64,000 nucleotides of DNA from assembly GCA_029254005.1 (NCBI GenBank), contig JAQWYJ010000066.1, forward strand, positions 1-64,000. Reading direction: 5' to 3'. Position 1 is the first letter of the stretch; each line of letters opens with the position of its first letter. The position numbers and the translations under genes are program-made. The DNA comes from Porticoccaceae bacterium. GTDB taxonomy: Bacteria > Pseudomonadota > Gammaproteobacteria > Pseudomonadales > Porticoccaceae. Under the pieces are notes generated by a model that saw only the letters and a list, made by a program, of their open reading frames with translations, ran no database searches and was not told the origin of the DNA. Below, one piece after another: positions 15,629 to 24,853 of this stretch.

Positions 15629-15916
15629 GGAATTAAGACCATCATCAACACAGTATATAATCCAGACACTGGCGATATAATCATTGATATCAGACATCCT
15701 AGTGAAGCCAACGATAGGCCGTTCAAATGGACCGAAAATGAAGTACTGCGCATTCCATTTTTCAATTTAGCATCACAAATTCCAACCCTCGACACCAGTA
15801 AAAAGTATCTGATTTATTGTGAAAAAGGCATCATGAGTAAAATGCAGGCAATTACCATGAAAGATCATGGATTTTTTCATGTCAGTGTTTTAAAGCATAC
15901 TTCTGTGAATAAATAG
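15629..15916 (+). pseudogene. thiI: ThiI C-terminal rhodanese-domain remnant
   Basis: An open stretch of about 95 codons aligns with the C-terminal rhodanese domain of the tRNA 4-thiouridine/thiamine enzyme ThiI. Landmarks are IIIDIRHPSE, a conserved R-I-P-F-F-N-L segment, and the active-site loop YCEKGIMSKMQA with the sulfur-carrying Cys retained. The THUMP and ATP-pyrophosphatase domains (about 380 residues) are missing. A stop lies at 15626, and no ATG, GTG or TTG exists before the domain. The only start option is a non-canonical ATC at 15641, with AAGGA 9 nt upstream. In Pseudomonas, thiI lies between glnA and typA, the same place, so this is most simply a relic of thiI. An intact active site leaves open a small functional rhodanese with an unusual start. 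Confidence 0.7.
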
Positions 15917-15999
15917 CTGTTTTTGCAGTTTTTAAGCGCTAAATTGATACTGATTGACCCCAACTGAAAAAGATCCGTAGCAGTTTTCTAGAATTCCAC

Positions 16000-16005
16000 T
16001 ATAAT
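16000..16005 (+). promoter_or_regulatory. -10 box of typA
   Basis: A perfect TATAAT followed by a GC-rich discriminator (CGCGCC), 33 bp before the typA ATG. The -35 is weak. GC-rich discriminators are typical of growth-rate-controlled translation genes. Confidence 0.45.
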
Positions 16006-16037
16006 CGCGCCTTTTTTAGCTCACTCGGGTAACAAGC

Positions 16038-17849
16038 ATGTCAATCTCTAACTTGCGTAATATCGCAATCATCGCTCACGTCGACCATGGTAAAACGACC
16101 CTTGTAGACAAACTGCTTAGCCAGTCGGGTACGCTAGATAGAAAAGATATTGGCTCTGAACGCCTGATGGATTCAAACGACCAAGAAAAAGAACGTGGCA
16201 TTACTATTCTAGCGAAAAACACTGCCATTAATTGGCAAGACTACCGCATTAATATCGTAGATACACCCGGACACGCCGACTTTGGAGGTGAAGTAGAGCG
16301 GGTTTTATCTATGGTAGATTCGGTCCTACTGCTGGTCGACGCAGTAGACGGCCCAATGCCGCAAACACGATTTGTTACTTCTAAAGCGTTTGAACAAGGA
16401 CTACGACCAATTGTAGTAATTAATAAGGTTGATCGTCCTGGTGCGCGACCTGACTGGGTGATGGATCAGGTATTTGATCTCTTTGATAACCTAGGCGCTA
16501 CCGATGAACAACTAGACTTTCCGGTAATCTATACCTCGGCCATTAATGGAATTGCCGGTAGCGATCATGAAAATATGGCAGAAGATATGACGCCACTATA
16601 TAAAATGATTGTCTCTGAAGTTCCAGTCCCTCAGGTTGATGCAGATGGGCCCTTTCAAATGCAGGTATCCGCGCTGGCCTATGATAGTTATGTTGGTGTT
16701 ATTGGGGTTGGCCGAATCACCAGAGGTGAACTAAAACCAGGACAGCAGGTTATTGTCAAAAGTGCTAATGGTGACCAACGAAAAGGAAAGATCCTCAACG
16801 TCAAAGGCTATTTAGGCCTTGAGCAAATCGAAACCCAACTGGCTGGTGCAGGCGATATCGTTTGTATAAATGGCATCGATGGTTTGGCTATCTCAGATAC
16901 ACTTTGTGATCCAGAGCATATAGAGGCATTGCCAGCACTGAGTGTAGATGAACCTACCGTAAGCATGACGTTTATCGTCAATGACTCACCTTTCGCAGGT
17001 CTTGAAGGAAAATACGTTACCACACGTAATATCAAAGACCGCTTAGCTCAGGAATTGATTCACAATGTTGCTCTACGGGTAACTCCTGGTGACACACCTG
17101 ATAAATTCATCGTGTCTGGGCGGGGTGAATTGCATCTTTCGGTGTTAATCGAAACAATGCGTCGCGAAGGATTTGAAATGGGTGTATCGCGTCCTGAAGT
17201 TGTGCAAAAAATAGTTGATGGCGCCGTTCATGAGCCCTTTGAGCACGTTGTAATAGATGTCGAAGAGCAACACCAAGGATCAGTCATGGAAGAACTTGGT
17301 ATGCGAAAAGCTGAGTTGACTAATATGGAACCAGATGGAAAAGGTAGAGTCCGCCTCGAATTTTCTATGCCCTCAAGAGGTCTTATCGGCTTTCGTGGAG
17401 CCTTTCTTACACTTACCTCTGGGTCAGGTATTATGACTAGTATTTTTGATCGCTATGCGCCAGCCAAAGAAGGAGAGAAGTTTACTCGTAAAAATGGTGC
17501 ACTGGTTAGCATGGTTAAGGGCAAGACTGCAGCATTTGCGCTGTTTAATATTCAAGCGCGGGGTAGATTATTCTTAGGTCATGCGGTCGATGTCTACGAG
17601 GGACAAATTGTTGGTATTCATTCACGTGCCAACGACCTGGTGGTTAACCCTATCAAAGGCAAACAACTTACTAATGTTCGAGCCTCGGGCACTGATGAAG
17701 CTTTAACGTTGGTACCGCCGATTAAGCACACACTTGAGCAAGCACTCGAGTTTATTGAAGATGACGAGTTAGTCGAAGTAACTCCCTCAAGCATTCGAAT
17801 TCGCAAAAAGCTACTTACTGAAATTCTTCGCAAAAGAAGCTCTCGGTAA
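16038..17849 (+). CDS. typA: Ribosome-associated GTPase TypA/BipA
   Basis: A 603-residue translational GTPase of EF-G type, the standard length. GTP-binding motifs are [10 protein letters not shown] (13-22), the switch region [13 protein letters not shown] and NKVD. Domains II, III and V and the BipA-specific C-terminal domain (with [17 protein letters not shown] and [19 protein letters not shown]) are complete. It binds ribosomes and supports 50S assembly and growth under stress or cold. It has its own -10 upstream and follows the thiI relic. Confidence 0.97.
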   Translation: MSISNLRNIAIIAHVDHGKTTLVDKLLSQSGTLDRKDIGSERLMDSNDQEKERGITILAKNTAINWQDYRINIVDTPGHADFGGEVERVLSMVDSVLLLVDAVDGPMPQTRFVTSKAFEQGLRPIVVINKVDRPGARPDWVMDQVFDLFDNLGATDEQLDFPVIYTSAINGIAGSDHENMAEDMTPLYKMIVSEVPVPQVDADGPFQMQVSALAYDSYVGVIGVGRITRGELKPGQQVIVKSANGDQRKGKILNVKGYLGLEQIETQLAGAGDIVCINGIDGLAISDTLCDPEHIEALPALSVDEPTVSMTFIVNDSPFAGLEGKYVTTRNIKDRLAQELIHNVALRVTPGDTPDKFIVSGRGELHLSVLIETMRREGFEMGVSRPEVVQKIVDGAVHEPFEHVVIDVEEQHQGSVMEELGMRKAELTNMEPDGKGRVRLEFSMPSRGLIGFRGAFLTLTSGSGIMTSIFDRYAPAKEGEKFTRKNGALVSMVKGKTAAFALFNIQARGRLFLGHAVDVYEGQIVGIHSRANDLVVNPIKGKQLTNVRASGTDEALTLVPPIKHTLEQALEFIEDDELVEVTPSSIRIRKKLLTEILRKRSSR

Positions 17850-17927
17850 TATCAAAAAGACATTTATTGAGAGTCTTTAAGCATTAGGTGCTATAGTTTG
17901 AGAGTCACTCAACACTATAAGCGCCTG

Positions 17928-18953
17928 ATGGAAGAGAACATAAGTAGTCAATTAAACAGTGAGAAACATTACCTCACCACAGTCACGGTGCAGGCAGGGA
18001 TTACTATATGTTTTTCTTGTCTGGCGTATTGGGCGGCATCTCCACCAACACTCTTCCTAAGCGTCGGCTGTGGCCTCGTTGTAAGTTTGAGTCTGTTCAA
18101 AGCGTCTAAATCCCTCTCCTTGGGGATACTTTCTCTTGGCACTTTTTTAACCCTAGGATTTTTGTACGTCACAATAGTGAGTGCAGACGCTTTACCACTG
18201 CTATGGTGTCTCACAGTTTTCCCCGCACTTTTACTAATAACAAATCCACATAAGAGTATTTACATAGGCATAGCGCTGATTTTGCTTTCAGCTATTGGCA
18301 ACTATATGCAACTGGGGCCCCAGTGGCTTAAGCTGCAAGCAGGTATCTATGGCGTACAGTTTTCACTGATACTGATAATCCTTTTTTGCTTATCGCTGAT
18401 TATTGCCCACCTCAGATTTACTCATCAGTTGAACATAAATAAGTTACAAGCCATACAGTTTGAAACCAACACAATAGATAATGTTACTGGGCTAAAAACC
18501 CGAAACTCAATTGAGAAACTCCTGTTTAAAAGGTTCACCCAAGCGCCTGATGAAGAACCAGCTACGTCTGCTATCGTCCTTGATATTGACAATTTCAGAT
18601 CGATCAACGAACGTTACGGCCATAAGATTGGCAATGACCTGTTATGCTCAGTCAGCAAATTGCTCAGCACTACCCTTGCTAATGAATATATATTTGGCCG
18701 GTGGGATGGTAATGCTTTTATTATTATATTGCCCCATGATAATGATGAAGTCAGTTTACTTATAGCAGAGACATTGCGACAAAAAATCAATGGAAATCGA
18801 TTTAACATACAAGAGCATAGTCTGTCTATTGCGTGTAGTGTAGGCATTGCCTCAAGTAAAAAAAGTCATGACCTAAATGATTTTTTGTCACAAACCGAAA
18901 ACAACCTTTACCAAGCTAAGAGTTTAGGCGGAAACCAATCCATCTCTAGTTAA
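17928..18953 (+). CDS. Membrane GGDEF-family protein with degenerate signature
   Basis: About 341 residues. Five or six hydrophobic helices occupy the N-terminal half (about 15-165). A GGDEF-fold domain (about 185-340) has the expected VTGLKTRNSIEKLL entry, ALVLDIDNFR-type metal segment (seen as IVLDIDNFRSIN) and the final LYQAKSLGGN. The signature loop reads RWDGNAF where active diguanylate cyclases have R-Y-G-G-D-E-F: the Asp and Glu needed for catalysis are gone, so c-di-GMP synthesis is unlikely. It may act as a GTP or c-di-GMP sensor. The ATG at 17928 is preferred over an in-frame TTG at 17898; neither has a clear Shine-Dalgarno. Confidence 0.85.
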   Translation: MEENISSQLNSEKHYLTTVTVQAGITICFSCLAYWAASPPTLFLSVGCGLVVSLSLFKASKSLSLGILSLGTFLTLGFLYVTIVSADALPLLWCLTVFPALLLITNPHKSIYIGIALILLSAIGNYMQLGPQWLKLQAGIYGVQFSLILIILFCLSLIIAHLRFTHQLNINKLQAIQFETNTIDNVTGLKTRNSIEKLLFKRFTQAPDEEPATSAIVLDIDNFRSINERYGHKIGNDLLCSVSKLLSTTLANEYIFGRWDGNAFIIILPHDNDEVSLLIAETLRQKINGNRFNIQEHSLSIACSVGIASSKKSHDLNDFLSQTENNLYQAKSLGGNQSISS

Positions 18954-18963
18954 TTAGTACAGT

Positions 18964-19524
18964 TTATAATCGCTTAAAGCAATCTATGCAGTGGTCATCC
19001 ACAATACCCATTGCCTGCAAATAAGCATAACAAATAGTACTACCGAAAAATTTGAATCCACGCCTTTTCATATCATGACTAATCGTGTCTGACAGTGTTG
19101 TCGTTGCGGGAATTTCATCATGACATGTCCAGTGGTTTACCACCGGCGTATTCTCAACAAAAGCCCATATATAGTTACTGAAACTGCCAAATTCATTTTG
19201 AACAGTCAAATAGTGTTGCGCATTAGAAATGGCACTTTGAATCTTCAAACGATTTCGAATAATACCCTTATCGTCCATCAATCGAGTCACATCGCTGTCA
19301 GAGAATTGAGCCACTATATTTACATCAAAGTTGGCAAACGCACGTCGGTAGTGATCGCGGCGTTTGAGAATAGTTATCCAAGAGAGTCCGGCTTGAGCAC
19401 CTTCTAAAATCAAAAATTCAAACAATGTTTTATCATCTCTGCAGGGAACACCCCACTGAGTGTCATGATAATGTTGATAGGTTTCATCATAACCACACCA
19501 ACTACATCGCTTGAGTTGTCCCAT
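18964..19524 (-). CDS. tag: DNA-3-methyladenine glycosylase I
   Basis: A 186-residue base-excision glycosylase removing 3-methyladenine. The N-terminus has RCSWCGYDETYQHYHDTQWG, with the Cys and His zinc ligands; the LILEGAQAGLSWITIL region forms the substrate pocket, and C-terminal HCIDCFKRL closes the zinc site. GAGG precedes the ATG. It is divergent from pip. Confidence 0.96.
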   Translation of the reverse strand: MGQLKRCSWCGYDETYQHYHDTQWGVPCRDDKTLFEFLILEGAQAGLSWITILKRRDHYRRAFANFDVNIVAQFSDSDVTRLMDDKGIIRNRLKIQSAISNAQHYLTVQNEFGSFSNYIWAFVENTPVVNHWTCHDEIPATTTLSDTISHDMKRRGFKFFGSTICYAYLQAMGIVDDHCIDCFKRL

Positions 19525-19648
19525 AAATAACCTCTAAACTAACTGATAACATCAGGCAGTTGTGACATACCATGAATAAAAAAGCTAACTTGTCTACAAG
19601 ACCCTCTGTCGTTTAAGATTAGGGTTCATAAATTGTGAATACTACCCC

Positions 19649-20608
19649 ATGAAAAAAGCATTTCCAGCAATTCGGCCCTACCATACACAACTAATAGCTG
19701 TGACCCCTCCTCATGTTTTGTATGTAGAGGAGTCTGGAAATCCAGAGGGTATTCCGGTACTTTTTGTTCACGGTGGCCCCGGTGGTGGTACCCGCACTAC
19801 CGATCGCTGTTTTTTTGATCCAGACAAGTACCGTATCGTGCTTTTTGACCAACGTGGCGCTGGACAATCAACACCCCACGCTTTGCTAGAGGACAATAAC
19901 ACAGAAGCACTGATTGCGGATATTGAAACCATTCGTAACACATTAGGCATTAAAAGGTGGGTCGTTTTTGGAGGATCTTGGGGTTCTACACTCAGCCTTG
20001 TGTACGCTCAGCAATACCCTGAATTGGTGATGGGCCTAATTTTACGCGGTATTTTTCTGTGTCGTGATGAAGACATTCAATGGTTTTATCAAAATGGTGT
20101 AAAACATATCTTCCCTGATTATTGGCAAGATTACATTCATGTTATCCCAGAAAATGAACGCAGCGATCTGCTAGGCGCATTTTATAAAAGACTAACAGGC
20201 AGTAACGATTTAGAGAGGATGGCGGCTGCCAAAGCATGGTCCATATTAGAAGGAAGATGCGCCACCTTGCATCCTGATGAAGATTTTGTTGCTCATTTTG
20301 CTCATCCACACTTAGCCATCGCCATGGCAAGAATCGAAGCTCATTATTTTATCAACAAGGCCTTTTTGGAGCCGAACCAAATTATTAATAATGCCCACAA
20401 ACTAAAAAACATTCCCGCCACCATTGTTCATGGTCGTTATGACATGGTGTGTCCTGTCAATCAGGCCTTTGCCTTGAGTGAAGCCTGGCCAGAAGCGCGA
20501 CTGGATATTATTGCTGATGCTGGACATTCCTCAGCTGAACCAGGAACCCTTGACGCCCTTGTACGAGCAACTCAAAGACTTGCACACCATCTAGCAGATC
20601 AAGTATAG
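19649..20608 (+). CDS. pip: Proline iminopeptidase
   Basis: A 319-residue alpha/beta hydrolase that cleaves N-terminal proline from peptides (peptidase S33). The oxyanion segment is FVHGGPGGG and the nucleophile elbow GGSWGS holds the serine (near 113); VHGRYDMVCP carries the acid and DAGHSS the histidine. Length and motifs match Pip throughout. dtd starts 3 bp after its stop codon, so they form an operon. Confidence 0.94.
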   Translation: MKKAFPAIRPYHTQLIAVTPPHVLYVEESGNPEGIPVLFVHGGPGGGTRTTDRCFFDPDKYRIVLFDQRGAGQSTPHALLEDNNTEALIADIETIRNTLGIKRWVVFGGSWGSTLSLVYAQQYPELVMGLILRGIFLCRDEDIQWFYQNGVKHIFPDYWQDYIHVIPENERSDLLGAFYKRLTGSNDLERMAAAKAWSILEGRCATLHPDEDFVAHFAHPHLAIAMARIEAHYFINKAFLEPNQIINNAHKLKNIPATIVHGRYDMVCPVNQAFALSEAWPEARLDIIADAGHSSAEPGTLDALVRATQRLAHHLADQV

Positions 20609-20611
20609 CTA

Positions 20612-21049
20612 ATGATTGGACTAATTCAGCGTGTCAACAGCGCAAAAGTGATGGTCAACCAAGCAACCATTGGACAAATAGATCGGGGTATTTTGTTGTT
20701 ATTGGGTATCGAAAAAAAAGACGACACTAAAACCGCTGAAAAATTGTTACATAAAATACTTAACTACCGTATTTTTTCAGACCTTCAGGGCAAAATGAAC
20801 TTATCCTTAGCAGATACTGGGGGAGGTTTGTTGGTCGTTTCCCAGTTCACGTTGGCAGCTGATACTAAAAAAGGCCTCCGACCGAGCTTTTCCTCCGCAG
20901 CGCCACCGGTGCAAGCCAAGGATCTTTACACTTACTTTGTTGCGACGGCCCACCTACAACACCCTGTGGTGCAACAGGGTTGCTTTGGCGCTGACATGCA
21001 GGTATCTCTGATTAATGATGGACCTGTCAGCTTCTTATTGAACAGCTAA
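20612..21049 (+). CDS. dtd: D-aminoacyl-tRNA deacylase
   Basis: A 145-residue DTD enzyme that hydrolyses D-amino acids from mischarged tRNA. The N-terminal MIGLIQRVNSAKV, the conserved SQFTLAADT region (about 75-83) and KGLRPSF are the family signatures, and the C-terminal segment ends with NDGPVSFLL, the G-P-V motif of the chiral pocket. It follows pip by 3 bp and converges on mpl, overlapping it by 4 bp. Confidence 0.96.
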   Translation: MIGLIQRVNSAKVMVNQATIGQIDRGILLLLGIEKKDDTKTAEKLLHKILNYRIFSDLQGKMNLSLADTGGGLLVVSQFTLAADTKKGLRPSFSSAAPPVQAKDLYTYFVATAHLQHPVVQQGCFGADMQVSLINDGPVSFLLNS

Positions 21050-22422
21050 GAATTATCAAAAGCCGCTGTAAGTTTGCCATGAATACCCCCAAAACCACCA
21101 TTACTCATAATGACGATATGGGTCTTTTGTTGAGAAAATTTTATAGCTATATCGATGACCTCCTGCAGATTATGCAATACCTTTGAGTTTGCAACAGTCA
21201 AGGTCTCAAGCACTGACATATCCCATCTCACTGCGCTGTTACCATACCACAATACTTCATCTGCACTAGCCACAGACGTACCCAGGCTATCTTGGTGGAA
21301 ACCCATTTTCATAGTTGCTGAGCGGGGCTCAATAATCGCTAAAATAGGCTCAGTGCCGACTTTAGCCCTCAGCCCATCCAAGGTAGTTTTAATCGCTGTG
21401 GGGTGATGGGCAAAATCATCATAGATCACAACATTTTGATCATCATAAATAACTTCCATCCGACGTTTAACCCCTACAAATCGGCTTAGCGCCTGACATG
21501 ACTGGTCAAGGCTTACACCCACCTGATATGCAGCTATGGTGGCAGCCAAGCCATTGTTAACATTATGCATACCAGTATGTCGCCAATCTACAGAAGCGCG
21601 AGCTCTCTCTGCTCCATCTGCATCAAAGTGGACAATGTCGAACTTAGAGCCGTCTGCACTTAGTATATCACTGCGCCACTGATCATTTTTCTGGTCCCCG
21701 AAAGAGCTAAGCTCACTCCAGTAACCCTGAGACATTACCCCCTTAATACCTCTATCAGCAGAGGGTAATATAATATGTCCATTGCTGGGAACCGTTCTGA
21801 CTAAATGATGAAACTGTCTCTGAATAGCATTCAAATCGTCAAAAATATCGGCGTGATCAAACTCAAGATTATTAATGATTAGCGTGTTGGAAAAGTAATG
21901 GACAAATTTTGACCGTTTATCAAAAAATGCGCTGTCATATTCGTCCGCTTCTACAACAAAGTAATTACTGTCTGATAAGGTAGCAGAACAACCAAAATCC
22001 TGAGGAATCCCACCAATCAAAAACCCAGGTTGCAAGCCTGCATGATCAAGAATTTTTGCCAACATACTACTAGTGGATGTTTTTCCATGAGTTCCAGCAA
22101 CCGCGAATACATGCTTATCTCTGAGAATATTTTCACCGAGCCACTGTGGCCCTGACATATAGGGCAGTTTATGGTCGAGCATATACTCAACGCAGGGATT
22201 GCCACGAGATATAGCATTACCAACAATAATCAAATCAGGCGGCGTGTGTAGCTGTTTAGCATCATATCCAACGATTAATGCGATCCCAAATGCTTCTAAC
22301 TGAGTACTCATTGGAGGATAGACATTAGCATCACACCCAGACACCTGATGCCCCGCCTGCTTAGCAAGTAACGCCAAACTACCCATAAAGGTACCGCAAA
22401 TACCAAGGATATGTATATGCAT
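21046..22422 (-). CDS. mpl: UDP-N-acetylmuramate:L-Ala-gamma-D-Glu-meso-DAP ligase
   Basis: A 458-residue Mur-ligase family enzyme that rejoins recycled murein tripeptide to UDP-MurNAc in the cytoplasm. The N-terminal HIHILGICGTFMG Rossmann segment, the ATP-binding AGTHGKTSTSSML, EADEYDSAFFDKRSKF and the DDFAHHPTAI motif are characteristic of Mpl. The start is the ATG at 22422, with TAGG 7 nt upstream; the longer frame begins with a TTG. Confidence 0.95.
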   Translation of the reverse strand: MHIHILGICGTFMGSLALLAKQAGHQVSGCDANVYPPMSTQLEAFGIALIVGYDAKQLHTPPDLIIVGNAISRGNPCVEYMLDHKLPYMSGPQWLGENILRDKHVFAVAGTHGKTSTSSMLAKILDHAGLQPGFLIGGIPQDFGCSATLSDSNYFVVEADEYDSAFFDKRSKFVHYFSNTLIINNLEFDHADIFDDLNAIQRQFHHLVRTVPSNGHIILPSADRGIKGVMSQGYWSELSSFGDQKNDQWRSDILSADGSKFDIVHFDADGAERARASVDWRHTGMHNVNNGLAATIAAYQVGVSLDQSCQALSRFVGVKRRMEVIYDDQNVVIYDDFAHHPTAIKTTLDGLRAKVGTEPILAIIEPRSATMKMGFHQDSLGTSVASADEVLWYGNSAVRWDMSVLETLTVANSKVLHNLQEVIDIAIKFSQQKTHIVIMSNGGFGGIHGKLTAAFDNS

Positions 22423-22566
22423 AAAAAAACCTATAAACAAATCGATTGAATAAATACTCTGAGGATTTCCACTATAACCTAAAACGAATAAGTTTTGCCT
22501 TTCACCTTCGGCTCCTAAAGACTAAAATAGAGACTTACTGAATCAGAACAATCAGAGCACAGCCAT

Positions 22567-23832
22567 ATGACTAAAAACAGAAACGCTTTTTACGCACAGT
22601 CAGGCGGTGTAACCTCCGTCATCAATGCCTCAGCCTCAGGTGTCATAGAGGCCGTCAGGGAAAATAAAGATACCTTCGGAAAGCTTTATGCTGGACTAAA
22701 TGGCATCATAGGGGCACTCCAAGAGGAACTTGTAGATACAAGCAAAGAATCTGCATCGGCCATCGCAGCATTAAAACACACCCCTGGAGGGGCATTTGGA
22801 TCCTGCCGTTACAAAATGAAAAACTATGAAGATAGCCCCGCTGAATACAACCGATTAATTGACGTATTCAAAGCTCACAATATCGGCTACTTTTTTTATA
22901 ATGGCGGCGGCGACTCAGCAGATACCTGCCTTAAAGTATCACAAATTTCTGAAAAGCTCGGTTATCCAATTCAAGCTATACATATTCCAAAAACTATTGA
23001 CAATGATCTACCACTTACAGACTGTAGTCCAGGGTTTGGTTCTGTAGCAAAGTATATTGCTACCTCCACAAAGGAGGCTAGTCTGGATACCCAATCGATG
23101 TGTGCCACCTCTACTAAAGTGTTTATCCTTGAAGTGATGGGTCGTCACGCTGGTTGGATAGCCGCAGCAGGGGGGCTGGCGGCTGAAAAAGTTGGTGATC
23201 CGCCGCATATTATTTTATTTCCTGAAATTGCCTTCTCCCGTGAAGCTTTTATCAGCAAAGTTGAAGAAACTATCACGGCAAAAGGCTACTGTGTGATTGT
23301 CGCTTCCGAGGGTGTCCAGTACAGCGATGGCGCCCATATTTCTGGCTCTCTAAACAAAGATGCCTTTGGTCATCAACAACTAGGAGGTGTTGCACCTACA
23401 CTTGCAAGCATGATCAAGCAGTCAACTGGATATAAATATCACTGGGCTCTCGCTGACTACTTACAGCGTTCTGCCAGGCATATTGCGTCTAAAACAGACG
23501 TCGACCAAGCCTATGCAGTGGGCAGAAGAGCTGTGGAACTTGCTATTCAAGGAAAAAGTTCAGTGATGGTATCTATAGAACGAGACACAGGGAACAATTA
23601 CAGCTGGTCACTTGGTGAAGTGCCTTTGGATAAAGTTGCGAACATGGAAAAGAAGATGCCGCGCTCCTTTATAACCAAAGACGGTTTTGGCATTACCAAA
23701 AAGGCTCGAACTTATCTAGAACCACTTATCGTTGGGGAGGATCATCCCCCGTATAAACATGGACTACCGGACTATGTAACATTGAAAAATATCATGGTAC
23801 CAAAGAAAATCAATAGTCCTTTTGAACGTTGA
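22567..23832 (+). CDS. Diphosphate--fructose-6-phosphate 1-phosphotransferase (PPi-PFK)
   Basis: A 421-residue phosphofructokinase that reversibly phosphorylates fructose-6-phosphate using pyrophosphate. The donor loop reads NGGGDSADT: Asp stands where ATP-dependent enzymes have Gly (GGDGS). The catalytic loop is PKTIDNDL, with the lysine typical of PPi-dependent enzymes. EVMGRHAGWIAA is the F6P-binding segment. Reversibility allows use in both glycolysis and gluconeogenesis. Start ATG 22567 fits the family (MTKNRNAFYAQSGG) but has a poor Shine-Dalgarno. Confidence 0.93.
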   Translation: MTKNRNAFYAQSGGVTSVINASASGVIEAVRENKDTFGKLYAGLNGIIGALQEELVDTSKESASAIAALKHTPGGAFGSCRYKMKNYEDSPAEYNRLIDVFKAHNIGYFFYNGGGDSADTCLKVSQISEKLGYPIQAIHIPKTIDNDLPLTDCSPGFGSVAKYIATSTKEASLDTQSMCATSTKVFILEVMGRHAGWIAAAGGLAAEKVGDPPHIILFPEIAFSREAFISKVEETITAKGYCVIVASEGVQYSDGAHISGSLNKDAFGHQQLGGVAPTLASMIKQSTGYKYHWALADYLQRSARHIASKTDVDQAYAVGRRAVELAIQGKSSVMVSIERDTGNNYSWSLGEVPLDKVANMEKKMPRSFITKDGFGITKKARTYLEPLIVGEDHPPYKHGLPDYVTLKNIMVPKKINSPFER

Positions 23833-23843
23833 CTAACACAGAT

Positions 23844-24806
23844 TTAGACAACTTGGTTTTGGGGCTTTCCCTGTAAAAACGATTCTACATTCCTTGCAAC
23901 TTGGTCAATCAGCCGCTGTCGGGCTTCTTGTGCTATCCACGCAACATGTGGCGTAATAATTAGATTAGGGATCGATTCGTCGAGTAAAACATTGCCATCC
24001 ACAGGAGGCTCTACACTTAGTACATCTAGCGCGGCACCAGCAATGCGCTCTTCTATTAATGCCTGTCGAAGTGCCGGCTCATCAATGAGAGCGCCTCGTG
24101 AGGTATTAATCAATAGTGATGTACTTGGCATTAAGCCTAATTCTTTTTCACCAATTAACTTTTCCGTTGTCTCAGTCAATGGACAATGTAAACTTACAAT
24201 ATCAGCTTTGCTAAGAAGACTATTCAAGGGCATACGGTTTGGTTGGTGAGAATGGACTCTGCCTGGAAGACTCGCAAAAATAACCTCCATACCAAAGGCT
24301 TCAGCTATCTTTGCAACACCGCACCCAAGCTCGCCAGCACCCACAATGCCAAGTATTTTTCCTTGCAATTCACGTACTGAAAAATCCATGAAACAAAAGA
24401 ATTCACTGTCTTCCCAGCGACCATCCATAGCGGCTTGGCGATAGCCGTCGAGATTGGTTGTCAACGCTAAAATAAGCGACCATACATGCTGAACAACCGA
24501 ACCGGTTCCATATTTTACCGCATTACTGACAACAATCTTATGAGCTTTGGCAGTTTCTAGATCAATAATATTGGTACCAGTGGCAAATATCGAAATAAAT
24601 TTTAAACGTTTTGCTGCCTTAATTTGAGGTGCTAATATTGGCGTCTTGTTGATTAACACAATATCAGCATCCGCAATTCGCTCTGTAACCTCAGACGGTA
24701 AACAGTGTGAATAAACCGTCCATTTGACGGGTAGTTCATAGAGCTTTGACAAATCTAAGTCTGCGGGGCCAACACTATCAAAATCAAGAATTACGCCTTG
24801 CATCAT
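23844..24806 (-). CDS. D-2-hydroxyacid dehydrogenase (hydroxypyruvate/glycerate dehydrogenase-like)
   Basis: About 320 residues, NAD(P)-dependent oxidoreductase of the D-isomer 2-hydroxyacid family. The nucleotide-binding loop is GIVGAGELGCGVA, and the catalytic Arg (LINTSRGALIDE), Glu (LDVLSVEPP) and His (ITPHVAW) are in place. The closest functional type by N-terminus (GVILDFDSV) and overall pattern is glycerate/hydroxypyruvate reductase (HprA); substrate identity is not proved. The start is the ATG at 24806, which has AGGA 8 nt upstream; a longer form from 24821 would place that AGGA inside the gene. Confidence 0.87.
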   Translation of the reverse strand: MMQGVILDFDSVGPADLDLSKLYELPVKWTVYSHCLPSEVTERIADADIVLINKTPILAPQIKAAKRLKFISIFATGTNIIDLETAKAHKIVVSNAVKYGTGSVVQHVWSLILALTTNLDGYRQAAMDGRWEDSEFFCFMDFSVRELQGKILGIVGAGELGCGVAKIAEAFGMEVIFASLPGRVHSHQPNRMPLNSLLSKADIVSLHCPLTETTEKLIGEKELGLMPSTSLLINTSRGALIDEPALRQALIEERIAGAALDVLSVEPPVDGNVLLDESIPNLIITPHVAWIAQEARQRLIDQVARNVESFLQGKPQNQVV

Positions 24807-24853
24807 ATCCAATGTCCTCATTGATTGATCACCACAATGGCGTAAAAAAAGGT

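Noticed and set aside
15378-15680. A 100-codon open frame beginning with ATG upstream of the thiI relic
   Set aside because: It covers the NtrC sites, has a composition unlike a protein gene (Ser/Phe/Leu-rich without family features), and its end overlaps the rhodanese frame. It is probably chance.
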